NCBI RefSeq assembly: GCF_009793355.1 | Contig: NZ_WTKP01000003.1 | Coordinates: forward strand, 339,316 to 403,315 | Direction: 5' to 3' | DNA length: 64,000 bases | Source: Vreelandella zhuhanensis | Lineage (GTDB): Bacteria; Pseudomonadota; Gammaproteobacteria; Pseudomonadales; Halomonadaceae | Part shown: positions 1 through 9,995 of the stretch, one piece after another | How the letters are laid out: every line of letters begins with the position of its first letter | How positions within the stretch are numbered: position 1 is the stretch's first letter | The notes under the pieces: model-generated | What the model was told of the DNA's origin: nothing | Seen by the model: only the letters and a program-made list of their open reading frames with translations | Databases searched by the model: none | Position numbers and translations under genes: made by a program

Positions 1-1070
1 GTTTCGCCATCTTCCTGGGGAAAGAACTCGGCGACGCTGTCCCAGACGAAATCATCCATCGCCAGCAGCAATACCTTGTCATCGACGGTTTCGATGGAAG
101 TGGGACGTGACGGCTGCGGCTGAGCAGATGAGGAGCCGCTTTCCATCAGGGCCTTGGCGTCACGCAGCGCCTCCATGAAGCTTGCATAGCGCACGTTGAC
201 CAGGGTGGAGTGCTTGGGAATCGGCAGCACATTGAGCACGGCTTCATTGAGAAACCCCAATGAACCTTCCGAACCGCACATCAGACTGTTGATATCCAGG
301 CGGCCTTCTGCATCGCGCAGGTGGGCCAGGTCATAACCGGTCAGGCAGCGGTTCAGTGGGGGAAAGGTCGCCTTGATCAGCTCAGCTTGGGTGTCGATGA
401 TGTCTTGCGCGGTCTTGTGGACGCGACCGCGAATACCGCTTTGCTCGCATTCGGCCTGTTCTTCCGCCTTGTTGAGTGGGCGGCTCTTCAGGTGACTCCC
501 CCCCAGCAGGATGCTATCCAGTTCCAGGACATGATTGCGCGTCTTGCCGTATTCGCAGCTGCCTTGGCCACTGGCATCGGTGGAAATCATTCCGCCGATG
601 GTGGCGCGGTTGGAGGTGGAAAGGTCCGGGGCAAAGAACAGCCCATGCGGCTTGAGAGCCGCATTGAGCTGGTCCTTGACCACGCCGGCCTGCACGCGCA
701 CCTGCCGGTTTTTCGGGTCGATATCCAGAATCCGGTTCATGTAGCGCGTGACATCCACCACCAGCCCATCGGTGAGCGACTGGCCGTTGGTGCCGGTGCC
801 GCCGCCTCGTGGGGTGAGGACGATATTGCGATGCGGCATTTCCGATGCCAGCTTGGTGATGCGTTGGATATCTTCGGCATGCCTGGGGTAGAGCGCCGCC
901 TGGGGCAAGCGCTGATAGATCGAGTTATCGGTCGCAAGCACCGTGCGATTAGCGTAATCAGGCGCAATATCGCCTTCAAAACCGGCGGTTTTCAGCGCTG
1001 CCAGAAAACGTACGTAATGCTTGTCGAGACGCTCGATAAGAGCGGTTTGAGTATCCAGAGGTGCAATCAT
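1..1070 (-). CDS. ydiJ: FAD-binding D-2-hydroxyglutarate dehydrogenase, YdiJ type (partial, C-terminal part beyond window)
   Basis: The minus strand is open from the ATG at 1070 to the left edge, giving about 356 residues. The N-terminal part matches YdiJ-type FAD/FMN oxidoreductases, which oxidise D-2-hydroxyglutarate and normally continue into an Fe-S C-terminal half of roughly 1000 residues in all. Visible motifs are a PRGGGTGTNGQ FAD-binding loop near residue 90, STSNRATIGGMISTDASGQGS near 150, and TGYDLAHL followed by CGSEGSLGF near 250-280. No Shine-Dalgarno sequence precedes the ATG: the DNA just upstream is the terminal hairpin region of an IscB element. The gene lies downstream of iscB in the same orientation with a gap of about 70 bp, so its original promoter or leader may have been displaced. 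Confidence 0.9.
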   Translation of the reverse strand, partial: MIAPLDTQTALIERLDKHYVRFLAALKTAGFEGDIAPDYANRTVLATDNSIYQRLPQAALYPRHAEDIQRITKLASEMPHRNIVLTPRGGGTGTNGQSLTDGLVVDVTRYMNRILDIDPKNRQVRVQAGVVKDQLNAALKPHGLFFAPDLSTSNRATIGGMISTDASGQGSCEYGKTRNHVLELDSILLGGSHLKSRPLNKAEEQAECEQSGIRGRVHKTAQDIIDTQAELIKATFPPLNRCLTGYDLAHLRDAEGRLDINSLMCGSEGSLGFLNEAVLNVLPIPKHSTLVNVRYASFMEALRDAKALMESGSSSAQPQPSRPTSIETVDDKVLLLAMDDFVWDSVAEFFPQEDGE

Positions 1071-1088
1071 CAGATTTTGCGCGAGATA

Positions 1089-1109
1089 CCCGGTACTTCT
1101 AGTGCCGGG
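1089..1109 (-). repeat. Terminal imperfect palindrome at the 3' side of the IscB element
   Basis: A 9-bp stem (CCCGGTACT / AGTGCCGGG) closes a 3-nt loop, with one G-T type mismatch. It lies downstream of the iscB stop. Imperfect subterminal palindromes are the end structures recognised by Y1 transposases of the IS200/IS605 superfamily, so this probably marks the right end of the element. The exact cleavage point cannot be set from one copy. Confidence 0.5.
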
Positions 1110-1120
1110 AGGGATAGCGC

Positions 1121-1137
1121 GTCGCCCGCAGGGCGAC
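1121..1137 (-). repeat. Perfect hairpin between iscB stop and element end
   Basis: A 7-bp perfect stem (GTCGCCC / GGGCGAC) with a GCA loop begins 6 bp beyond the iscB stop codon. It could be a second right-end structure or a weak transcript-end hairpin. There is no T-run on either side. Confidence 0.4.
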
Positions 1138-1142
1138 CAGGA

Positions 1143-2513
1143 TTACGCCACCGTCTGTCCCGCTCCTCCTTTTTGTCGGTTAGTGGATGTCAGGTGATAG
1201 CCGTAGCCATCGCTGCGCTGGGTCACCGCGCAGTATTTGTGCGAGATGCCTTGCACCGCTCCGTGTTCGGTCTGGATGTTAAAGCTGCCGGTTTTGCGCA
1301 CCGCGACACGCCCGGTATGCGTTCCGGCTTTCTTGCCGGTTGGCACGATAGCCTTGACCATATCGCCGGTCTGAAACCCCTGAACTTGCTTTTGCCGCAT
1401 CAAGAAACCGCGAGGGAAGCCGTGCTTGGTTAAGCGGGTACGCTTGTAGCTGCCGCGCCCGGTGGCTTTGATGGTCAGCGTCGGAACCGCCCAATCGTGC
1501 AGAGTGTCGAAAGCACCGACACAGGCCGCATCCAGGGCGTGGGTTTTGGGAATAGTAAGGCGCTGGCGGTTGTATTTGGTGCGCCCGCCAGTGCCGACGG
1601 CCATCGGCAGGCCGGTCGTCTTGAGTGCGCTGAACAGCGACCAGCGGATCGCGTTGACCGCACTGGCGTCGCGTAGTGGCTGTTTAAGCTGGCGCTCTAC
1701 CCGCTCAAGCTGTGTTTCAGCCGTGTGTCCGTTGGCTTTCAGGCGCTTTCTTAGCCCTCTGTCGGTGGCAAAGAAGTCAGCCAGCGGCAGGGCATCCTTG
1801 GCTTGGTTACAGTCGTGGCAACTCAACGTCAAATTGCTGACGCGGTTAGAGCCTTGGCGCGTGCGCGGCACGACATGCTCGATTTCCAGTGGCGTATCCT
1901 TGGTGCCGCAGTAGGCACACTCACGGCCCCACTTTTCCAGCAGGTACTCGCGTACCTCGTAGCCAAGCAGCGTGCCTTGCTGATATTCCACGCCGCTAAT
2001 TTCAGGGTTTTCCAGCTTTTGGGTGTCGAAACGCACCAACTCCTGGCTGATCGCAGTGATCGGTGTCAACCGAGAAAACCGATTGACCCACGCCATCACC
2101 GTATCCACCTGATGTTGCAAGCTGGGGGCCAGCCAGCCCTTGGGCTTGGTGCGGTTGTCAAAACGCGGCGCGCGGTAACGCAGGTTTTTTGAACGGCGAC
2201 GCCGCCGAAACGCAGCCCGCTGTTCCATCGCCTTCCTGATCGAGTAGCCGCGATGAACGAGATCAAACAGACATAGCACATGCCGCTGGCCATCGTTCGT
2301 TTCACGCATCAGCGCCAGCCCGGTCGTCTTGCTGCCGGGGTCGATGCCCAGGCGTAACGGCTGGGTGTCGCCACCCATCCTATCCTTCAGCCGGATCGTG
2401 AACGGATAGCGCTTATGCACCACGGCGCGGCCACGTTCCAGCAGCAACCGAGCGCGCTTCTCGCTACACGGCATTAACGGCTGCTTGTGTTTATCCAATA
2501 CGAAAACCGCCAT
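1143..2513 (-). CDS. iscB: IscB: RNA-guided HNH/RuvC endonuclease of the IS200/IS605 world
   Basis: This 456-residue protein has the full IscB domain order. The N-terminal PLMP domain carries PLMP at residues 12-15. RuvC-I is LGIDPGSKTTG with Asp58. An arginine-rich bridge helix spans about 93-118 and RuvC-II has Glu158. An HNH domain at about 195-245 has zinc cysteines 199, 202, 232 and 235 and EIEHVVPR with His213. RuvC-III has THALDAA with His325 and Asp328. The C-terminal part (about 345-456) corresponds to the target-adjacent-motif-reading region. All expected catalytic residues are present, so the nuclease looks intact. IscB proteins are the ancestral relatives of Cas9 and use an omega RNA encoded just upstream; that RNA is recognisable here. 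A Shine-Dalgarno (GGAGG) sits about 8 nt before the ATG, inside the 3' end of the RNA. No tnpA lies nearby. Confidence 0.95.
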   Translation of the reverse strand: MAVFVLDKHKQPLMPCSEKRARLLLERGRAVVHKRYPFTIRLKDRMGGDTQPLRLGIDPGSKTTGLALMRETNDGQRHVLCLFDLVHRGYSIRKAMEQRAAFRRRRRSKNLRYRAPRFDNRTKPKGWLAPSLQHQVDTVMAWVNRFSRLTPITAISQELVRFDTQKLENPEISGVEYQQGTLLGYEVREYLLEKWGRECAYCGTKDTPLEIEHVVPRTRQGSNRVSNLTLSCHDCNQAKDALPLADFFATDRGLRKRLKANGHTAETQLERVERQLKQPLRDASAVNAIRWSLFSALKTTGLPMAVGTGGRTKYNRQRLTIPKTHALDAACVGAFDTLHDWAVPTLTIKATGRGSYKRTRLTKHGFPRGFLMRQKQVQGFQTGDMVKAIVPTGKKAGTHTGRVAVRKTGSFNIQTEHGAVQGISHKYCAVTQRSDGYGYHLTSTNRQKGGAGQTVA

Positions 2514-2516
2514 GGC

Positions 2517-2820
2517 GATTTCCTCCGTGTTAATGCCCTTACGGGCCTGGTGTCGCGGGGCTTGCGCCCCGTCTCCCCTCGGGAATGTCGATAACCGGCT
2601 CCTGCGTTTCCGCAGCGGTCAGAACCTTCGGCGTTTTACCTTGCGCCCATGGCGGCGTACCGCAGCATGATCCTGACCTTCCAGAGCCCGCCGCTGAGGA
2701 AGTACGGCGGGGTGGGTCTTGGCGACCTGTTACCAACGTAGCGGGTTGGCTACCGCCCTCCCTGGTCAACCGGGCTTGTTGTTACAAGCCTCCGGCTTCA
2801 GCCGGAGGTAGTTGACGTTC
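2517..2820 (-). ncRNA. Omega RNA (HEARO) guiding IscB
   Basis: The approximately 300-nt stretch directly 5' of iscB, on the same strand, has the position and look of a HEARO/omega RNA. Several compact stems can be read: CCTCCGGC/GCCGGAGG (2789-2808), CTTGT/ACAAG (2775-2788), CCTGG/CCGGG (2761-2774), CTGCG-GAAA-CGCAG (2602-2615), GGGGC-GCAA-GCCCC (2557-2570) and GCCC-GTAA-GGGC (2535-2546). The last three close with GNRA tetraloops on the transcribed strand. The 3' end runs into the iscB ribosome binding site, as is usual. In known systems the guide is the 5' extension taken from DNA flanking the left end, so here it would lie just beyond position 2818. Boundaries are estimates. Confidence 0.85.
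2789..2808 (-). repeat. Left-end palindrome of the IscB element
   Basis: Perfect 8-bp stem CCTCCGGC / GCCGGAGG with a 4-nt loop, about 10 nt inside a TTGAA (ttcaa at 2818-2822 on the plus strand). A hairpin at this distance from a short TTGAN-like target is typical of IS200/IS605 left ends. It doubles as the first stem of the omega RNA. Confidence 0.55.
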
Positions 2821-2838
2821 AAGCCATATTCAAGCCAT
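2818..2838. repeat. Direct repeat TTCAAGCCAT x2 at the element boundary (presumed guide region)
   Basis: Two copies of the 10-mer TTCAAGCCAT, one base apart, lie where the element meets host DNA. Read on the minus strand, this is where the guide portion of the omega RNA is expected. Confidence 0.5.
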
Positions 2839-2842
2839 CGCT

Positions 2843-2880
2843 GCCGGCGTTGCCGGAGGGGAAGTAAGTAGGGCTTACTT
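2843..2880. repeat. Two short inverted repeats between the IscB element and the DUF4202 gene
   Basis: CCGGC/GCCGG with a GTT loop (about 2843-2855) is followed by AAGTAAG/CTTACTT with a 5-nt loop (2862-2880). They lie downstream of the DUF4202 stop on the minus strand and may end that transcript, although there is no clear T-run. The 12-mer AGTAAGTAGGGC also occurs in the tandem repeat near 23040. Confidence 0.4.
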
Positions 2881-2923
2881 TACCGCAGCGAAAGGTCAGG
2901 CGCACTCAGCGCCATGCATTGCA

Positions 2924-3514
2924 TTACCCGGCCAACGCTTCTTCCACCAGGCGGCGAGCTTCTGTCGACATGGGCAGCGCCAAGGCCAATTCATGCGCTT
3001 GAGGTGACATCTTTCCCCAAGTCTTTTGCACGATGCGCAGCATGTGGTCGTGTTCCAAGGTGCGCGAAAAATCGCCGAAATAATTTTCCAGAAAGACCAG
3101 ACAGGCGCAATCTTCCAATGCCTGAACGCAGGCGTCACGACCCAACCCTTGCTTGCGGATCATCCAGGCGACACGCGCGGCGTCTTCGGGACTGTAACCG
3201 GCGTTCTCCATCAGGCCTGCGGTGGTCTCGCCGGCGCGCTTTCCCTGGTCGCGACGCCAGGTCAGATAGCCCACCCGACCTGCGGGGTAGTCTTCGCGCG
3301 GCACCTGCCAGCGTTGCAGGTGCTGAGCGCGCACTGCCAGCCGCAGCAACTCATCCGGGGCTTCATGAACTCTTTCCAGCCATTCGCTCATGCGTTGCGC
3401 GTACCATAATTCTCGGGGAACCGGCTCGCCACCCACCTCGACATGGCGGGGGTCTTGGTCATGCAGCGCATCGAGTGCGGTCAGGGTCAGCTCGAAAGGT
3501 GACGAAGTGCTCAT
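2924..3514 (-). CDS. DUF4202 family protein
   Basis: This 196-residue soluble, mostly alpha-helical protein fits the DUF4202 family by length and by blocks such as RAQHLQRWQVPRxDYPxGRxGYLTWR (about residues 60-90) and the C-terminal VFLENYFGDF segment. Its biochemical function is unknown. The ATG at 3514 is chosen because GGAG precedes it by 6 nt and the protein then starts MSTSSPFELT; the reading frame is open to 3652, but that extra stretch looks like non-coding translation. It is transcribed toward the IscB element, which sits about 100 bp downstream. Confidence 0.8.
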   Translation of the reverse strand: MSTSSPFELTLTALDALHDQDPRHVEVGGEPVPRELWYAQRMSEWLERVHEAPDELLRLAVRAQHLQRWQVPREDYPAGRVGYLTWRRDQGKRAGETTAGLMENAGYSPEDAARVAWMIRKQGLGRDACVQALEDCACLVFLENYFGDFSRTLEHDHMLRIVQKTWGKMSPQAHELALALPMSTEARRLVEEALAG

Positions 3515-3731
3515 GCGGGGCTCCAAGGGTTGGGGGGTTCTATAGGCATATTTTGGTGCCGAATACGTCTCATCATGCAATGCCTCCTGGCTGGTTACCA
3601 ATCGCCAGCCTTGTAATCTACATGTACGGCCAATACATGCTGTAGCATTCACTGAATCACGTGCGCCGGTTTTTCCGGAACCACCTATTCCATCAATGGT
3701 CAGTTGCTACCTGTTTCCGGAAATCATTTTT

Positions 3732-4025
3732 ATGCAGTCAATCAGTTTTTTTGATTCAGTCGGTGAAAAAATAGGCGAGATCATTCGCGCCTTCGTCGAT
3801 TTTCTAGTGGCAATGTTCAGCAATTTCTTTGGTGCCATGGATGCCTTCGTGGATGGGTTGACCCGGTCGCTAGGCATCAACGCCTCGTTCTTCAGCATCG
3901 CCGTACTGGTGATCGGTCTCTTGATCGTTTTCGGCGGCATCCGCGCTCTGCTGCGTGGTTCGGTCGTTGGCGGGGTGCTCCGAACCTTGGTCGGGCTGGT
4001 GATTCTTTCTTGGCTGATTCCCTGA
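3732..4025 (+). CDS. Small hydrophobic membrane protein, unknown function
   Basis: This is a 97-residue protein with an amphipathic/hydrophobic N-terminal half (about residues 17-45) and two strongly hydrophobic segments (about 53-68 and 78-96), ending in a LSWLIP tail. No known family is recognised. Position 3732 is preferred over the ATG at 3696 because the intervening residues are not membrane-like, although the ribosome binding site is weak (GGAA about 9 nt upstream). It stands alone upstream of serS and may be a small inner-membrane protein. Confidence 0.55.
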   Translation: MQSISFFDSVGEKIGEIIRAFVDFLVAMFSNFFGAMDAFVDGLTRSLGINASFFSIAVLVIGLLIVFGGIRALLRGSVVGGVLRTLVGLVILSWLIP

Positions 4026-4163
4026 GGCCTCTCCATTAGCTCCCCCTTACCTATTAAAAACGAGGATTTTTGGTAACGTTCCGGTGAGGCCATGGCTCCT
4101 GGGTCGGCTTTTGCCTACAATAGGCACCTTTTCGCGCAGCTTGCGTTGCGCATAGTTGATTGA

Positions 4164-6246
<2,083 letters not shown>

Positions 6247-6429
6247 ATTAAGCCTCCTTGCAGAAAACCGACGTATTGGTTGATATCTGAGCGGGTTGAA
6301 TGAGCGGGTTGGAAGCATGAGACGTTGGAAAGTTCACTCGCGTCCGCACGAAGCGGCTCAAGAAAATGCCATTGGGTTTGTGCTCTTGGCGAGCCGCAAC
6401 CATGATGGAAAAGATGGCAGGCAAGAGTA

Positions 6430-7542
6430 ATGGATATGACGAAATTAACGGATGAGTATTACCGCAATGTGCCTCTGAACGCTACCTTGGCGATGGCGGC
6501 ATTGGTGGTGATTGTGGCTGGAATGAAAGCCGGAGCCGAGTTGCTCGTGCCGTTGCTGCTGGCAATTTTCATTGCTGTTGTGTGTACGGCGCCGGTGCAG
6601 TGGTTGAATCGGCGGGGATTGAGCTTACGCGCTGCTGTGTGGCTGACGCTGTTGGTGTTGCTGGTATTTGTCTCCTTGCTCGGTTTATTGGTGGTGAATA
6701 GTTTTACTACGTTTATTGAAGCATTGCCCGACATTGAATCACGTTTGTATGAACATTACTGGAATATACTCAATGTCTTGGCCTCGAAGGGGTTGGCGAT
6801 CAACCCGGACCAGCTAAGTAATATATTCAATATGGATGAAGAGACTTCCTGGGTTCCCCAGTTTCTGGGGGAAATAGGCAACCTTTTCATGCAAAGCATT
6901 ATTGTGTCATTGCTGGTCATTTTCATGCTGTTTGAAACGCTGAATTTTCGCGAGAAGGTATCGCGCGCACTGGTCAATCCAGCACCGAGCTTGAAGCGTT
7001 TCAGAGAGTTCAGTTCAACGCTTAAACGTTATCTAGCGGTCAAGACCATGATCAGCCTGGTCACCGGCATATTGGTTTGGCTGGCCTGTCTGGCTGTAGG
7101 TGTCGACTTTCCTTTGCTGTGGGCGGTGTTCGCCTTCGCGTTGAATTTCATTCCCAATATCGGCTCGGCGATTGCGGCGATACCACCGGTGCTGCTGCTG
7201 TTGGTAGCCCAGGATGGGGGCTTGCTGCAGGCAATGATATTGGCCTCGGCTTACTTGGTAATCAATTTCGTACTGGGAAATTTGGTAGAACCTAGAGTGA
7301 TGGGGCAGGCGTTAGGATTGTCGACGTTCGTCGCCTTCCTTTCGCTGGTGGTATGGGGATGGATCTTCGGTGCGGCCGGGATGCTGTTATCGGTGCTTTT
7401 GACGATGACGCTGAAGATTGCTCTAGATAGTCATCCGCAAACACGTTGGATGTCGTACCTGCTTGGCCCGGGGGCAGGCGGGCCGAAGGCGCCTCCCAGT
7501 ATCGAGGAAGCCGACCTGCCGCCCTCCAAGCGTCGCCAGTAG
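6430..7542 (+). CDS. AI-2E family (PerM/YdiK-type) membrane permease
   Basis: This 370-residue polytopic inner-membrane protein of the AI-2E transporter family (PF01594) is about the usual length. A paired N-terminal hydrophobic region (residues about 15-50 and 62-90) is followed by a soluble loop and then a block of C-terminal helices. The hallmark segment FALNFIPNIGSAIAAIPPVLL lies near residue 235 and NLVEPRVMGQALGLS near 285. Family members export small molecules or sodium, and the substrate cannot be told from sequence. The polar C-terminus is cytoplasmic. A strong hairpin 12 bp downstream probably ends its transcript. Confidence 0.9.
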   Translation: MDMTKLTDEYYRNVPLNATLAMAALVVIVAGMKAGAELLVPLLLAIFIAVVCTAPVQWLNRRGLSLRAAVWLTLLVLLVFVSLLGLLVVNSFTTFIEALPDIESRLYEHYWNILNVLASKGLAINPDQLSNIFNMDEETSWVPQFLGEIGNLFMQSIIVSLLVIFMLFETLNFREKVSRALVNPAPSLKRFREFSSTLKRYLAVKTMISLVTGILVWLACLAVGVDFPLLWAVFAFALNFIPNIGSAIAAIPPVLLLLVAQDGGLLQAMILASAYLVINFVLGNLVEPRVMGQALGLSTFVAFLSLVVWGWIFGAAGMLLSVLLTMTLKIALDSHPQTRWMSYLLGPGAGGPKAPPSIEEADLPPSKRRQ

Positions 7543-7553
7543 CCAACGAATGA

Positions 7554-7578
7554 CGCCGCCGACTCAAGGTCGGCGGCG
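7554..7578. terminator. Bidirectional hairpin between the AI-2E permease and trxA
   Basis: Perfect 10-bp stem CGCCGCCGAC / GTCGGCGGCG with a 5-nt loop lies between two convergent genes. The U-tract is poor, so it may act through stem strength or protect 3' ends. Confidence 0.6.
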
Positions 7579-7604
7579 AAGCTACACAGGGGGCAGGACA
7601 GGGG

Positions 7605-7928
7605 TCAGGCGTTTTGATCGATAAACTGTGCCAGCTGTGATTTTGACTGAGCGCCTACCAAGGAAGCTACCTTGGTACCGGACTTGAACAACATCACGGT
7701 GGGCACGCCTCGCACGCCTTGTTCCGCTGCAATTTCCGGCGCGTCGTCGACGTTGATGCTGACCACCTTGAGATTCGTTTCACGCTCAGCGGCCACTTCG
7801 TCCACTACCGGCGCCATCACCTTGCACGGGCCGCACCAAGGTGCCCAGAACTTCAGCAGTACCGGCTGTTCAGCGTTAAGTACTTCCTGTTCAAAATTGG
7901 CGTTGGTGACATCAACATTATTGGCCAT
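7605..7928 (-). CDS. trxA: Thioredoxin 1
   Basis: This 107-residue protein is the general cytosolic dithiol reductase, kept reduced by thioredoxin reductase. The active site WCGPCK has Cys32 and Cys35, and the buried Asp27 of E. coli is replaced by Phe27 in KFWAPWCGPC. The cis-proline loop GVRGVPTVMLF is near residue 72. The start has GGGAGAAGC upstream. The neighbourhood includes cysB and cysH; PAPS reductase uses thioredoxin as its electron donor, so the placement makes functional sense. Confidence 0.96.
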   Translation of the reverse strand: MANNVDVTNANFEQEVLNAEQPVLLKFWAPWCGPCKVMAPVVDEVAAERETNLKVVSINVDDAPEIAAEQGVRGVPTVMLFKSGTKVASLVGAQSKSQLAQFIDQNA

Positions 7929-9214
<1,286 letters not shown>

Positions 9215-9238
9215 AAGTACTGCCTGAAAGCCAATCGG

Positions 9239-9859
9239 TCAGTGCTGAAGATGTAGGCCGCACTCGCGTTTGTCTTCCACCTTGGTGGGGTCGAAATAAT
9301 CGAAGTTATTGGGCAAGTCGTGAGCCTGTAGATACTGGTACATCTCGCGTGCCGTCCAGTGAAGTACCGGGGCTACCTTCAACAGTCCATCAGCATTACG
9401 CGATACCGGCTGCATGCGTGAGCGCTCAGGAGTGTCTTCGGCGCGCAGGGCGGTAATCCAGACGTCCGGCTGCATTTCACGCAACGCCCGCTCGAAGGGT
9501 TCCAGTTTCACTTCCTGAGTGAATGCCGTGTGGCGCGGGTCCTCGATATCGGGTACCAAGCCCTCCACAGCTTCGCGGTGGGCGCGTGAGCGACGCGGCA
9601 AGTAGGTGATCAAATTGAGGTTCAGGCGCTTGGTGATGTCGTCGGCAAATTGATAGGTGGCCGGCGTGTTGTAGCCGTTATCCATCCATACCACCTGAAT
9701 ATCCGGCTGAACCTGGGTGACCAGATGCAGAATCACCGCTTCGAAAGGGCGAAAATTGGTGGTGCAGATAGCGTGCTTGCCGAGGCCCAGCGCCCATTCG
9801 GTCAAGGCTTTCGGGTCGTGACCCAAGTCACGATTGATAGTGTCCAGATCCAGGGTCAT
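9239..9859 (-). CDS. cysH: Phosphoadenosine phosphosulfate (PAPS) reductase
   Basis: This 206-residue cytosolic enzyme reduces PAPS to sulfite and PAP with thioredoxin as reductant. The PP-loop-like region TTNFRPFEAVILHLV is at about residues 34-48, VVWMDNGYNTPATY near 57, and WITALRAEDTPERS near 135. The catalytic cysteine lies in the C-terminal ECGLH (Cys200). The extra CC...CXXC set typical of Fe-S APS reductases is absent, which supports the PAPS-type enzyme. Start 9859 is chosen for its GGAG 5 nt upstream; 9877 is less likely. Confidence 0.92.
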   Translation of the reverse strand: MTLDLDTINRDLGHDPKALTEWALGLGKHAICTTNFRPFEAVILHLVTQVQPDIQVVWMDNGYNTPATYQFADDITKRLNLNLITYLPRRSRAHREAVEGLVPDIEDPRHTAFTQEVKLEPFERALREMQPDVWITALRAEDTPERSRMQPVSRNADGLLKVAPVLHWTAREMYQYLQAHDLPNNFDYFDPTKVEDKRECGLHLQH

Positions 9860-9995
9860 TGGGGTCTCCGGTGGCAATCAGAAAAACAGACATTGTCGAT
9901 ATGCCTAGCCTATCAAAGGGGCTTGGCCTCTCCCCAATACCGTTTGGTTAGGGTTTTATATTCCTTTTTGATTTATAGAAACCGATTTTTATGCC

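Noticed and set aside
321..1433. 370-codon plus-strand open frame
   Set aside because: It runs antisense to ydiJ and iscB, has no domain, and is a by-product of GC-rich coding on the minus strand.
1143..2880. Cas9 or a CRISPR locus
   Set aside because: The protein is far too short for Cas9, starts with the PLMP domain, and no repeat-spacer array or cas1/cas2 is nearby. TnpB is also excluded because an HNH domain is inserted in RuvC.
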